A DNA stretch of 64,000 nt from JBQLZQ01 sp052168355 (GTDB lineage Bacteria; Pseudomonadota; Alphaproteobacteria; DSM-16000; Inquilinaceae). This document shows, piece after piece, positions 50,716 through 59,483 of this stretch. The notes beneath the pieces were generated by a model. The model saw only the letters and a program-made list of their open reading frames with translations. It was not told where the DNA came from and did not search any database. The stretch lies in the NCBI GenBank assembly GCA_052168355.1, contig JBQLZQ010000088.1, positions 47,789-111,788 of the forward strand, given 5' to 3'. A program made the translations under genes and the position numbers. Numbering within the stretch: the first letter of the stretch is position 1; the number at the start of each line of letters is the position of its first letter.

Positions 50716-53544
50716 ATGGCCAATGAAGAGCTGCTGGAGGTCCTGGAACGTTATTGGGCCCTGCGCAACGGCAAGCCGACCGCCCCCGCCGCGTCGACGG
50801 CGCCGGCGGACCCGCCGGAACCCGCACCCGACCCCACCGATCCCGACGCCGACTGGCCGGCGCCGTCCGAACCTTTGAAGCGCAGCGCCCACCGGCCGTC
50901 GTTTACCCGTCCGACCGAACCGGCCGGGCGGACCAGGACCCCCGATCCCAACCGTGAGCGGACCCGCGAACGGCTGTTGACCCTTTTGGGCGACATGCGG
51001 CGGATCGACGAACGCGAGATCGCGCAGTTCCGGGAGGAGTTTCGGGAATTCGGGGCCGGGGTCGCCGGCGCCATCGAAACGCTAAAGCGCGACCTCAAGA
51101 CGTCCCGCGAGGCGCTGGATCAGCGGATCGACCAGTTGGACCGCCGCCTGGAGGAAGAAAAGATCGAGCGGCGGGCGGCCATGCGCGCGCCCGCGCCAGC
51201 CCCCACGGCGGCCCCCACCACCGGTCTGCCGAACCTGTCCCTGGGCGAAGCCGTCAACCAGATGACCAGCCGGTTCCTGGTGATCCTGGCCAGCACGGCG
51301 ATCATCCTGCTGCTGGGCTTCGCGGCCATCATCCTGGCGGTTCGCGAGACCGAACGCACCGGTCTTCCGCCGGCCAGCACCAGCCTGACGGTGCCGCCGA
51401 CCAGCCTCAGCCTCCAGCTTCCGACGGCACCGACGGAAGCCGCGCCGGCCGCCCCGACGGTATCCTCCACCGTGCCCGCACCCGCCGTTGCGGGACCCGA
51501 CGCGGCAGCCCCTGCCCAGCCGACGCCTGCTCCGCCGGAGACAGCGACCACGGCCGAACCGCCGACACCCGTCGCTCCACCGGCGGCGACAACCGATAGC
51601 TCGACAACCGGAACCGCGCCGCTTCCCACAACGGCGGCCCCCGCTGCCTTGGATCCGCAGACCGCGCCGTCGCCGTCCGAGCGGTCCGGGCCGTCCGATG
51701 CAGCGCCCGCAGCCCCGCTCGAAACGACACTCGCCCCTTCATCGACCGAGGAGCCCGCCGCCGCGCCACCGCCGGCCCCCGCGGAGGGTGCGCCAGTGCT
51801 TGAGGTTGCGCCCCCTGCCTCGCCGGCCGAGACCACGCCGACCGCCCCAGACCAGCCCGGCACGACCCGGGATGGCGTCGATACCAATGCGTCACCGCCG
51901 GCCTTGGCGGAGCCCGAGCAACCGGTCGAGATCGCGCCACCGGTGGTCCCCGAAACCATCACCCCACCCCAAAACGATGCCGGCAGCGACACGCAATCGT
52001 TCCTGCCGCCGCGGGACCTCGATGGCAATACCGGCGCAGATCCCGGGCCAGTGCGGGTGGTCGACGCGCCAGCCTTGCCCACCGAGGCCGACGCGGCATT
52101 GACGGGGCGCTTTGTTCGGCCGATCACCCCGCCGGCCGGTGGCGCGCCGGCGGCTGCCGATATCGCCAACCGGATGGGACTGCCGCCGGGCCCTGCGACC
52201 GTGGCCGACACGGCGGTGGCAGAGCGTCCCGTTCGACCGATCACTCCGCCCGCCGGTGGCGCGCCGGTGGCTGCCGATAGCGCCAACCGGATGGGACTGC
52301 CGCCGGGCCCTGCGACCGTGGCCGACACAACGGTGGCGGAGCGGCCCGTTCGGCCGATCACCCCGCCCGCCGGTGGCGCGCCGGCGGCTGCCGATATCGC
52401 CAACCGGATGGGACTGCCGCCGGGCCCTGCGACCGTGGCCGACACGGCGGTGGCAGAGCGTCCCGTTCGACCGATCACTCCGCCCGCCGGTGGCGCGCCG
52501 ATGGCCGTCGATATCGCCAACCGGATGGGACTGCCGCCGGGCCCTGCGGCCGTGGCCGACACAACGGTGGCAGAGCCTCCCGTTCGGCCGATCACCCCGC
52601 CGGCCGGCGGCGCGCCGGCGGCTGTCGATATCGCCAATCGGATGGGGCTGCCCCGTGCCCCCGTTGTCTCACAGCCTCCCGCCGCTACGCCCAGGCCGAT
52701 CGTTCCTCCGACCGGGGGCCCGCCCATGGTCGCCGGCCTCGACAGTCGGCTCGGTCTGCCGGAAACAGCGCCAGCCGCACCGACGCGACAAGGCCCGGAC
52801 GAAGCAGTCCGCCCGTCGGCCGGCGACGTGGCCAGCGCGGGCGGCGATCCGTCGGAGCCGACGCGGACCGAACCAACCGGCATCACCGGTACGGACCCGA
52901 CACGCGCGACACGGCGACGCGAAAGCCAGGCCGTTCTCACCCAACGGACCCAGCAAATCCAAAGCCTGTTGCGGGATCTGGGATATCATCGCGGTGTTGC
53001 CACGGGGAAGATGGACAACGACACCCGGGCCGCCATTCGCCAATATCAGTTCGATCATGGCCTGACCATCGACGGCCGGCCAAGCGCCGCCCTGCTGGTC
53101 AGCGTTCGGGCGGCGGCCACGACCGAGGACGGTGCCGCGATACGTCGCCGCCTGGCCGACCGGGTCGAATGGACCCGTCGTGAATTGGCCGCGCAGGGTC
53201 TGTATGACGGCCCGATCCATGATGGGATCGACGCCGGGTTGGTGGAGGCCATCGCCGCTTACCAGGCCTCCGTCGAGGAGAAAGCGCTGTCCGGATTGAT
53301 CGGCCGTGGCCTGATGAACAGTCTCCTGGTGTCCGGGATCCAGCGGGCGCTGATCGATCACGGATACTACGACGGCGGGATAACCGGGTTGGCCGACGAG
53401 GCGACTGCCCGGGCGATCCGGTCATACGAGGACGATCTGGGGACGCTGAGAACCGGGCGGGTTTCAGTCGGTCTGCTAGATCGGTTGCGCAACACGCCGA
53501 TCACGATCCGGGGCAACGGCGCGGAGAACGCCCAACGCCCCTGA
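50716..53544 (+). CDS. Large proline-rich membrane protein with tandem repeats and C-terminal peptidoglycan-binding-like domains
   Basis: This is a 942-aa protein. From the N-terminus it has a short acidic/proline-rich cytoplasmic region and a coiled-coil stretch (residues of about 95-155, EEFREF...LDQRIDQLDRRLEEEKIERR). One membrane span follows (187-209, FLVILASTAIILLLGFAAI), then a long Pro/Ala/Thr-rich periplasmic linker. Residues 465-659 hold five 39-residue repeats, and a region of about 735-942 resembles two or three PG_binding_1 units (LRDLGYHRGVATGKMDNDTR, IDHGYYDGGITGLADEATAR). It probably spans from the inner membrane to the peptidoglycan. GGGGAGG just before 50716 decides the start, but upstream in-frame sequence to 50560 is open and also proline-rich. 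Confidence 0.85.
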   Translation: MANEELLEVLERYWALRNGKPTAPAASTAPADPPEPAPDPTDPDADWPAPSEPLKRSAHRPSFTRPTEPAGRTRTPDPNRERTRERLLTLLGDMRRIDEREIAQFREEFREFGAGVAGAIETLKRDLKTSREALDQRIDQLDRRLEEEKIERRAAMRAPAPAPTAAPTTGLPNLSLGEAVNQMTSRFLVILASTAIILLLGFAAIILAVRETERTGLPPASTSLTVPPTSLSLQLPTAPTEAAPAAPTVSSTVPAPAVAGPDAAAPAQPTPAPPETATTAEPPTPVAPPAATTDSSTTGTAPLPTTAAPAALDPQTAPSPSERSGPSDAAPAAPLETTLAPSSTEEPAAAPPPAPAEGAPVLEVAPPASPAETTPTAPDQPGTTRDGVDTNASPPALAEPEQPVEIAPPVVPETITPPQNDAGSDTQSFLPPRDLDGNTGADPGPVRVVDAPALPTEADAALTGRFVRPITPPAGGAPAAADIANRMGLPPGPATVADTAVAERPVRPITPPAGGAPVAADSANRMGLPPGPATVADTTVAERPVRPITPPAGGAPAAADIANRMGLPPGPATVADTAVAERPVRPITPPAGGAPMAVDIANRMGLPPGPAAVADTTVAEPPVRPITPPAGGAPAAVDIANRMGLPRAPVVSQPPAATPRPIVPPTGGPPMVAGLDSRLGLPETAPAAPTRQGPDEAVRPSAGDVASAGGDPSEPTRTEPTGITGTDPTRATRRRESQAVLTQRTQQIQSLLRDLGYHRGVATGKMDNDTRAAIRQYQFDHGLTIDGRPSAALLVSVRAAATTEDGAAIRRRLADRVEWTRRELAAQGLYDGPIHDGIDAGLVEAIAAYQASVEEKALSGLIGRGLMNSLLVSGIQRALIDHGYYDGGITGLADEATARAIRSYEDDLGTLRTGRVSVGLLDRLRNTPITIRGNGAENAQRP
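52108..52692 (+). repeat. Five tandem 117-bp repeats inside the proline-rich protein gene
   Basis: Units start at 52108, 52225, 52342, 52459 and 52576, each encoding a 39-residue unit of the form VRPITPPAGGAP...ANRMGLPPGPA...VADT. Units 1-4 are nearly identical at the DNA level; unit 5 diverges in its second half and a degenerate sixth (to about 52760) follows. This indicates recent expansion by slippage or unequal recombination, with likely copy-number variation. Confidence 0.95.
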
Positions 53545-53565
53545 CGGCGCCGCCGGTCCGGGACG

Positions 53566-54144
53566 TTACGGCAGCGGTTGGCGATCCAGGGACTGGTCGA
53601 TCCGGGCCAAAAGGATTTCGCCCAGAACATCGGCGGCCTGGGCGCGGCTGCGACCGTCGAGCGGGGCTTCGGCCACTCCGCGCCAATACAGCGCGCCGCT
53701 GCGATCGTAGAGGGTCAGTGTCAGTGTCTGGCGGCCGGTACCGGCCGGTCCGATGTCAGCCGCGCCAAGCGGAACCTGAACCTGAGCGGTGATGTTGGAG
53801 TCGCCATCGCTGCCGCCGCCGCCGGACAGGGACAGGGTCTGGTTCCCGTCGTTTCCACCATCGAGCTGGGTGGTGGAAAATCGAAGCAGAAAGGGTCCTT
53901 CGTCGCCGACCGCGTACCCCAGCCCGGCGAGATGGCTGGCCAGCGCCTCGCCAAGTGACAGGCTGAGCTCGCTGTCCTGTTCGGCGATCAGCACGATGGT
54001 CTCCCCCGGCGGCACCGGGCGGGCGGACGCGGTCTCCATCCATGCCTGCGGGATATCCTGGGCCATCGCGGCCGGAATGAAATGCGGCGCCATTACCGCC
54101 AAAACCAAGGTCATCCAGGAATTTCGTAAGGAAATGAATGTCAT
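53566..54144 (-). CDS. Exported protein of unknown function
   Basis: This is a 192-aa protein with a signal peptide (LVLAVMAPHFIPAAMAQ) and a mature domain. That domain contains LSLSLGEALASHLAGLGYAVGDEGPFLLRFS and a glycine/serine loop (SLSGGGGSDGD). The QTLTLTLYDRSGALYWRGVAEAPL ending resembles DUF4136-type lipoproteins in pattern. No lipid-site Cys. It converges with the large peptidoglycan-binding-type gene, 21 nt away, and both may act in the envelope. Confidence 0.75.
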   Translation of the reverse strand: MTFISLRNSWMTLVLAVMAPHFIPAAMAQDIPQAWMETASARPVPPGETIVLIAEQDSELSLSLGEALASHLAGLGYAVGDEGPFLLRFSTTQLDGGNDGNQTLSLSGGGGSDGDSNITAQVQVPLGAADIGPAGTGRQTLTLTLYDRSGALYWRGVAEAPLDGRSRAQAADVLGEILLARIDQSLDRQPLP

Positions 54145-54256
54145 GCTCGAACGCTACCATCTTCGTCGCGACCAGGACTACCGAAGGTGCATGACCGGGC
54201 CGAAACATGCTACAGTTAACGTTGTAGGAAGCTTCAGATATTAGGAGGGTCGGCGA

Positions 54257-54652
54257 ATGATCAGACGTTTCGCCCTCGCCCTGGTTCTTCTTGCGGCGCT
54301 CGGCTCGTTAGCCTTTGTGGCCTGGCCACCCGGGTCCAACTTCTTGATCGGAGAATGGCGGCTGACCGAGGAAACGGCGTCCGAAAAAACGGCCAGGGAA
54401 TGGCTGGGCTACCGCTATCTGCGCTTCACGGACAAGGAAATGCACACCGATGTGCAGGCCATGGCCGTCCAGGATTATCATATCATGGACAGCATGGCCA
54501 AAGTCCGGACCCCGCTGGGGGAGACCTATGTCTATGAGCGCATTGCCGACGATCTGATCTGCCTGCTGCCGGTGGAATTGGAGGTCGACACACAAGAGGA
54601 CGCGGCAGCCATAACCCAGGTATTCGACCGTATCTGCTATCGCAAGGTCTAG
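54257..54652 (+). CDS. Small exported or membrane-anchored protein of unknown function
   Basis: This is a 131-aa protein with an N-terminal hydrophobic segment (RRFALALVLLAALGSLAFVAW) acting as signal or anchor. A short domain follows with LIGEWRLTEETASE (lipocalin-like start) and a pair of Cys (DLICLLP and DRICYRK). A GGAGGGTC site precedes the ATG. Its stop overlaps that of the convergent TAXI-type gene by 4 nt (CTAG). Function unknown. Confidence 0.72.
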   Translation: MIRRFALALVLLAALGSLAFVAWPPGSNFLIGEWRLTEETASEKTAREWLGYRYLRFTDKEMHTDVQAMAVQDYHIMDSMAKVRTPLGETYVYERIADDLICLLPVELEVDTQEDAAAITQVFDRICYRKV

Positions 54653-55770
54653 CCGTCCAGTTCAACGGCGGGCGACCCGGCATTTTCGTCCAGGGGGTCG
54701 CCGCCGATCTGTGTCGTTGTATCGAAGGGGCAGCGGAACAGGGAGGCGCGGACGCCCGGGCGTTCCTGCAACTGGTCGAATGCGCGCAGCGCGCCGGCAT
54801 GCAGCGGAACGGCGAATCTGCCGGGTACAAGGTCCGGTTCGCCGGCCAGGGGTGCTGCGGTCACGCCACCGAGAAGGGCTAGGGTCTGATCGCGGGCCAG
54901 CGCCTCGGCAACGGCGAAAACCAGATCCTCGTCGGCGGCGACCGAGGTCATCCAGACCGACCCGACCGCCAAGCTGGCGACCGACGCGGTGCCTTCTGCC
55001 GCCGTGAGGACGGTCGGACGGACGGAGGGCATGCGGGCGGCGACGCGGGTCAAGGCATCGGCTTCGAGCCCCAGCCAGCGAAGACCGGGCGGTGCCGCCG
55101 GGCCGCTTCCGGGACCGCTGGACCAGCGCTCCACGCCGAAGACCGCGTCCAATTGCCCGTCGCGCACCAGACGGTAGGGATCGTCCGCCGGATCGATTTC
55201 GGCGACAACGGAATCGATGCCATGGGCATCCAGCACATGATCGACCAGGTGCCTGTTCGGCGTGCCCGGGGCCCCGGCATAGACGCGCCGCCCGTCCAGA
55301 TCCGCCACGCTGCGGGCGCCATCCCCGTCGCGGACGAGCACGGTGAGACGTTCGGGATAGACGCAGGCGATGGCGCGCAAACGGGCCAGCGATCCGTCGA
55401 GGATGGCGGCCCCGTTGCGCAGCGATTCCATCACCGACGCCGCCCGCGCGACACCGGTGTCGAGCCGGCCGCGCGCCACCGCGCCGATGGTCTCCGCGGC
55501 GCCGCCCGTCGACTGGGTGATCACCACCAGCCCGTCGACGCCGCAGCCCCCGCCCCGATCGCAGGACCGGTCCCCCACCGGATTGCTGACGGCGATGGAC
55601 AGGTCGGTCGCCAAGCCGAAGTTGCCGCTGTCCGAAGGATCGGTCCCGATAACCAGATAGCGTTCGAAATCGTCGCTGCCCGGCTGGGCATCGGCCGACG
55701 CGGCAACCCCAGGCAGCGCCAGAAGAAGAAGCACGAACAGACGCGTCGCCTGGTGTCCCATGGACATCAT
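54649..55770 (-). CDS. TAXI-family (TRAP transporter-type) solute-binding protein
   Basis: This is a 373-aa periplasmic protein. A signal peptide (TRLFVLLLLALPGVAASADA) precedes a binding-protein domain of the TAXI group: YLVIGTDPSDSGNFG, VITQSTGGAAETIGAVARGRLDTGVA, LRAIACVYPERLTVLVRDG and VADLDGRRVYAGAPG. The last two blocks are the typical 'phosphate-binding-like' loops of the family. No TRAP membrane subunit is adjacent. It may sense a ligand rather than transport it. ATGs at 55770/55767 follow AGGA; a GTG at 55791 is also open. Confidence 0.85.
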   Translation of the reverse strand: MMSMGHQATRLFVLLLLALPGVAASADAQPGSDDFERYLVIGTDPSDSGNFGLATDLSIAVSNPVGDRSCDRGGGCGVDGLVVITQSTGGAAETIGAVARGRLDTGVARAASVMESLRNGAAILDGSLARLRAIACVYPERLTVLVRDGDGARSVADLDGRRVYAGAPGTPNRHLVDHVLDAHGIDSVVAEIDPADDPYRLVRDGQLDAVFGVERWSSGPGSGPAAPPGLRWLGLEADALTRVAARMPSVRPTVLTAAEGTASVASLAVGSVWMTSVAADEDLVFAVAEALARDQTLALLGGVTAAPLAGEPDLVPGRFAVPLHAGALRAFDQLQERPGVRASLFRCPFDTTTQIGGDPLDENAGSPAVELDG

Positions 55771-55924
55771 GGGGATCCTGCCAAGCTGCACCGAGGATGA
55801 TCCATGGAGACGGTTTCAGGGTCCGAGCGGTCCGAGGCAGGCCGTCGGACGCGTATTGAAAAATCCTTTTTAAGCCTACCCTATATATATTAAGCAACTG
55901 ATAGCGAAAGACCGGTCGGCCGCC

Positions 55925-57070
55925 CTAGCGGCTATTTTTTTTGCGTGTGGTTGGGGGCGTGTCCGTGGCCGCCTGGAGCAGGGCCAGAACCGCCCTTTCC
56001 TCAGGATCCAGACCGTCGGTCCCTGCCCGCGGCTTTTCGGCACCCGCGAAAAAGCCGGCCAGCCAGCCTGCCCGATAGCTTTCGAACACCTGCGGATGGA
56101 CATAGCTCTTTCGGCAGATGGCCGGAGTATTGCCCAGACGCTCGGCGGCCCGGCGGATGGCTTCGGCGATGACCGCCTGCCCGGCCCGGTCGCTCTCCGG
56201 CGGCGCCTCGTCCCGCAGACAGCAGGCCGCTTCCACCGTCCCCGCCCAGGTTCGGAAATCCTTGGCCGTGAAGTCGGAGCCGGATGCGTTCCTGACATAG
56301 TCGTTCACATCCGCCGACCCGATGGTGCAGCGGAAGCCGTCTTCGTCGACATATTGGAACAGCTCCTGCCCGGGGAGATCCTGGCACAAGCCGACCAGGC
56401 GCGCCAATCGCCGGTCGCGCAGCTGGACCGTATGCTGCTTGCCGCTCTTACCCTTGAATTCGAACCGGACGGCGGATCCGTCGATCTCGACATGTCTCTT
56501 GCGCATGGTGGTCAGACCGAACGTTCGGTTGGTCCGCGCATATTCGCTGTTGCCGACGCGGATCAGACTTTCCTCCAGCAGGGCCACGATCAGCGCCAGA
56601 ACCTTTTCCCGCGGCAGACCGCGACGGCCAAGATCGCTGTCCACCCGGGCCCGGATCTGGGGCAACGCCATCGCGAAATCGGCCAGCCGGTAGTACTTGC
56701 TTTCATCCCGCACCTCGTGCCAGCGGGCGTGATAGCGATATTGTTTGCGGTCACGCTGATCCCGCCCCGTGGCCTGGATGTGGCCGTTCGCCGTCGGGCA
56801 AATCCACACCTGGGACCAGGCGGGCGGAATGGCCAGGCCACGGATACGGCTTAAAACGGTCTTGTCGCGGATCGGCCGGTTGTCGAGATCACGGTAGGAA
56901 TAGCCGGTCCCCGAACGCCGTCTGGTGAAACCGGGCCGGTCATCGGTGACATAGCGCAGACCGGCGTCCCGCGCCGACGCCGCCATGTCTTTCGGTTCCG
57001 CGGCCGCCACGGCCTCCCCGATCGCCGCCGAAACCCGGCTTCCGTTTCCTTTCCGTCGCGAGACCGCCAT
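55925..57070 (-). CDS. Eukaryotic-type (type IB) DNA topoisomerase
   Basis: This is a 381-aa bacterial topoisomerase IB that relaxes supercoils through a 3'-phosphotyrosyl link. The N-terminal domain has PGFTRRRSGTGYSYRDLDNRPI, IPPAWSQVWICP, and NGHIQATGRDQRDRKQYRYH. The catalytic domain has RVGNSEYARTNRTFGLTTMR, KDFRTWAGT and CRKSYVHP, with nucleophile Tyr323. Many alphaproteobacteria carry it beside stress genes, as here. Not essential; probably used under DNA damage or desiccation. Confidence 0.95.
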   Translation of the reverse strand: MAVSRRKGNGSRVSAAIGEAVAAAEPKDMAASARDAGLRYVTDDRPGFTRRRSGTGYSYRDLDNRPIRDKTVLSRIRGLAIPPAWSQVWICPTANGHIQATGRDQRDRKQYRYHARWHEVRDESKYYRLADFAMALPQIRARVDSDLGRRGLPREKVLALIVALLEESLIRVGNSEYARTNRTFGLTTMRKRHVEIDGSAVRFEFKGKSGKQHTVQLRDRRLARLVGLCQDLPGQELFQYVDEDGFRCTIGSADVNDYVRNASGSDFTAKDFRTWAGTVEAACCLRDEAPPESDRAGQAVIAEAIRRAAERLGNTPAICRKSYVHPQVFESYRAGWLAGFFAGAEKPRAGTDGLDPEERAVLALLQAATDTPPTTRKKNSR

Positions 57071-57211
57071 CAGGTCGACCTTTTTCGAGTTGTGCCGAAG
57101 CAGGGGTGGCGAGGCGATGCCACCGGAATGACCAGCGGACGCCTCCCGAAGCGGTCCCGGCTCGCGGGACGCAGCCGCGCCTCAGGAACCGACCGTCAGA
57201 GAAGGACCCCA

Positions 57212-57547
57212 TCAATCCTTTAAGGGGTCGTGACCCCAATTCATGAGCGAATATCGCCAATTGGTTTCGCTGATATCACCGGACGGGCGCTGCTTGAGAT
57301 GGCGAGCCACGTAACCGGCGACCTTACGCATATGCGCGTAATCGGCTTCGCTGTGGTCCGCCTTACGTTGCCGCTTCAATGCGACGATGCGGCGACCGGA
57401 CCGATGACCGGTCGACTCGCCGCCATCATCCTTTTGTCCGACGGCCCGGCTCTCGTCGGTGTTCAACCACTCTTCAAGCTCGGCGGGGGCCATGTTCACC
57501 GCCTTCCGAAAAGCCTCCAGAGCCTCTTGCCGTTCATTCTCGGTCAC
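57212..57547 (-). CDS. DUF3140 family protein
   Basis: This is a 111-aa protein of the DUF3140 family. It has FRKAVNMAPAELEEWLNTDES, GRRIVALKRQRK, YAHMRKVAGYVARHLKQRP and the terminal NWRYSLMNWGHDPLK, which are the recognised conserved blocks. Often described as DNA-binding-like; function unknown. The start is a GTG with GGAGG upstream. A near-consensus EcfG site (GGAAC at 57604-57600, N16, CATT) lies ahead but has CATT instead of CGTT. Confidence 0.88.
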   Translation of the reverse strand: MTENERQEALEAFRKAVNMAPAELEEWLNTDESRAVGQKDDGGESTGHRSGRRIVALKRQRKADHSEADYAHMRKVAGYVARHLKQRPSGDISETNWRYSLMNWGHDPLKD

Positions 57548-57622
57548 GGTTGTCCTCCCTTGTCCATGGTGCCAGATAGAATGGGCCGGCACCCGTAAAG
57601 TTCCAGACCCGAGCGACCAACG

Positions 57623-57647
57623 GGAACCCGGTCCGGCGACCGGCGTT
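57623..57647 (+). promoter_or_regulatory. Candidate EcfG promoter for the 80-aa membrane protein gene
   Basis: GGAAC (57623-57627), 16 nt, CGTT (57644-57647) matches the EcfG consensus exactly and ends 33 nt before the start at 57681. Confidence 0.78.
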
Positions 57648-57680
57648 CTCGAACCAGTCCCCCATCCGACAGGCGCCAGC

Positions 57681-57923
57681 ATGCTCGATTCCATTCAATG
57701 GTTCGCGACCCTCACCGGCATCACGGGGGCAGTCATGGTGTCGGCCAATCTGGGGCGCCGCCCGACCGGCTTTGGCTTTGTTGTTTTTACCGGATCGTCG
57801 GTGGCGTGGATCATAGCGGGGCTGATGGATAGCGAAAACAGCCTGGTTGTCCAGAATGGGGTGCTGACCGCGGTCAATTTGTTTGGCATCTATCGGTGGC
57901 TGATCCTCAAAAAGCCGAGTTAG
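57681..57923 (+). CDS. Small membrane protein of unknown function
   Basis: This is an 80-aa protein with three hydrophobic segments (IQWFATLTGITGAVMV, FGFVVFTGSSVAWIIAGL and VVQNGVLTAVNLFGIYRWL). I recall similar uncharacterised proteins in alphaproteobacteria (NLGRRPTGFGFVVFT block). It has an exact EcfG-type promoter and is followed by DUF1206, itself with such a promoter. A stress-membrane role is inferred. Confidence 0.78.
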   Translation: MLDSIQWFATLTGITGAVMVSANLGRRPTGFGFVVFTGSSVAWIIAGLMDSENSLVVQNGVLTAVNLFGIYRWLILKKPS

Positions 57924-57949
57924 CGGCGTGGCGGCGTCGGGGGCCGCCG

Positions 57950-57974
57950 GGAACCCGGTCCACTCACGGCCGTT
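57950..57974 (+). promoter_or_regulatory. Candidate EcfG promoter for the DUF1206 gene
   Basis: GGAAC (57950-57954), 16 nt, CGTT (57971-57974) is an exact consensus match. It lies only 12 nt before the ATG at 57987, so the transcript would have a leader of a few bases. Confidence 0.75.
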
Positions 57975-57986
57975 CCTGATCTGCAA

Positions 57987-58811
57987 ATGGCTTTCTCGAA
58001 CCCAAGGTACCCGATCGTGTCTCCGTCAACCGATAGCTGGAAATGGTTCGCGCGCGCGGGTTACGCCGCCCGCGGCGTCATCTACCTGATTGTCGGAGGA
58101 TTGGCGTTCTTGTCGGCGATCGGTTCCGGCGGCAGCACGACCGACACCAAGGGCGCCATCGGCAAGCTTCTGGAACAGCCGTTCGGCGTGGTGCTGCTGC
58201 TGATCCTGACGGTTGGGCTTCTCGGCTATTCGGGTTGGCGCGCCACCCAGGCGATCATGGATGTCGACGACCATGGACGAGGCGCAAAAGGCATTGCGGT
58301 ACGCGGCGGCCTGGCGGTCAGCGCGGTTACCCATATCGGCCTGGCGATTTATGCCGGCAGCCTGGCGCTGGGGATCGGGTCCGGCGGATCGTCCGGTGGG
58401 ACCGAAAGCCGAACCGGCGCGCTTATGCAGCAGCCGTTCGGGCAAATCCTTGTCGGCTTGGTCGGTCTTGCCATCGTCGGCGCCGGAATCGCCCATTTGA
58501 TCAAGGCCGGCAAGGCAGGTTTCAAGAAGTACCTCGAGGCCCGTCCGGACCAGATGCGATGGATTTCGCCGATCAGCCGCTTTGGCCTGGCCGCGCGGGG
58601 GGTCGTCTTCGGGCTTATCGGCGGTTTCGTATTGGTTGCCGCATGGCAGGCCGATCCGTCGGAGGCCAAGGGCCTGTCCGGCGCCCTGGACACGCTGATG
58701 CGCCAAAGCTACGGTCCTATCCTGATGGGGATCGTCGCCGCCGGCTTGGTGGCATTTGGCACCTATTCGCTGATCGAGGCACGGTTCCGGCGCATTCCCG
58801 AACCGGACTGA
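57987..58811 (+). CDS. DUF1206 membrane protein
   Basis: This is a 274-aa inner-membrane protein with six hydrophobic segments arranged as three copies of the DUF1206 unit. Each starts with a pattern such as FARAGYAARGVIYLIVGG, AVRGGLAVSAVTHIGLAIYAG or RFGLAARGVVFGLIGGF. Function unknown; in related bacteria it belongs to general-stress regulons. An exact EcfG-type promoter is directly upstream. Confidence 0.9.
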   Translation: MAFSNPRYPIVSPSTDSWKWFARAGYAARGVIYLIVGGLAFLSAIGSGGSTTDTKGAIGKLLEQPFGVVLLLILTVGLLGYSGWRATQAIMDVDDHGRGAKGIAVRGGLAVSAVTHIGLAIYAGSLALGIGSGGSSGGTESRTGALMQQPFGQILVGLVGLAIVGAGIAHLIKAGKAGFKKYLEARPDQMRWISPISRFGLAARGVVFGLIGGFVLVAAWQADPSEAKGLSGALDTLMRQSYGPILMGIVAAGLVAFGTYSLIEARFRRIPEPD

Positions 58812-58828
58812 CGCGGATCATATTTGGG

Positions 58829-58851
58829 CGGAACCGCATCGTGGTTCCGCT
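58829..58851 (+). terminator. Hairpin after the DUF1206 gene
   Basis: GCGGAACC pairs with GGTTCCGC around a 7-nt loop, 18 nt after the stop codon. There is no clear T-run, so it is a weak or factor-dependent terminator, or shared with the convergent DUF4112 gene. Confidence 0.5.
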
Positions 58852-58909
58852 CTATGTCGAACAGGTAGAGCAGGGTCATCGCGTCGATGACCTGCCTCCG
58901 GCGATGCCG

Positions 58910-59308
58910 TCAAACGCGATCGATCGAGCTGTCCTTTTGAAGGTGATCGCGCAGCAACGACGCGTTGCGGCGGTTCGCTTTCCAGGCCAGGTCGAACAGA
59001 TCGCCGATCACCGGAATGGCGCCCACCGTCAGGTCGACGGCCACATTGCCCAGCATCCGCGCCAGCAGACGCCGGGGTGCGCCGGCACGATGCGCCTCCT
59101 TGAGGAGCCAGAGCGATACGCAGGCGGTCGCCGCGTCGCCAACGCCGGGCACCAAGCCGATGATCGAATCCAGGCCGACCCGGATACGCGTCCCCGGGAC
59201 CCTGAACAATCCATCCATGACCCGCGCCAACTGGTCGACCCGCCGCAAGGCATCGGCGTGACGGTGCGTTGCGGGGGTCGTGCCGGCCGTCACCTGGACC
59301 ATAGCCAA
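58910..59308 (-). CDS. DUF4112 membrane protein
   Basis: This is a 132-aa protein with one or two membrane-associated segments. The DUF4112 blocks are ARVMDGLFRVPGTRIRVGLDSIIGLVPGVGDAAT and VDLTVGAIPVIGDLFDLAWKANRRN. Function unknown. It is the last gene of a three-gene leftward unit (26-aa peptide, Pmp3-like, DUF4112) under an EcfG-type promoter. Confidence 0.88.
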   Translation of the reverse strand: MAMVQVTAGTTPATHRHADALRRVDQLARVMDGLFRVPGTRIRVGLDSIIGLVPGVGDAATACVSLWLLKEAHRAGAPRRLLARMLGNVAVDLTVGAIPVIGDLFDLAWKANRRNASLLRDHLQKDSSIDRV

Positions 59309-59309
59309 C

Positions 59310-59468
59310 CTACTTCTTGGCGATGATCCAGATCGCGTGGATCACGCCCGGGAGCCAACCCAGAAGAGTCAAGAGGATGTTCAACCAGAAGTGAAGTCCG
59401 AAGCCGACCTGCAGGAAGACACCCAGGGGCGGCAAAATGATGGCGAAGATAATTCTGATAATATCCAT
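59310..59468 (-). CDS. Pmp3/YqaE family small hydrophobic protein
   Basis: This is a 52-aa protein with two hydrophobic helices. The family pattern is complete: IIFAILPPLGVFLQVG-type first helix (here IILPPLGVFLQVGFG), then FWLNILLTLLGWLPGVIHAIWII. Pmp3 proteins affect membrane potential and salt tolerance. It lies between a 26-aa peptide gene and DUF4112 with 1-15 nt spacing. Confidence 0.92.
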   Translation of the reverse strand: MDIIRIIFAIILPPLGVFLQVGFGLHFWLNILLTLLGWLPGVIHAIWIIAKK

Positions 59469-59483
59469 GACTTGTCGGTCCAA

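Noticed and set aside
57580..57604. EcfG promoter for DUF3140
   Set aside because: GGAAC and spacing fit but the -10 is CATT, not CGTT; kept only as a remark.
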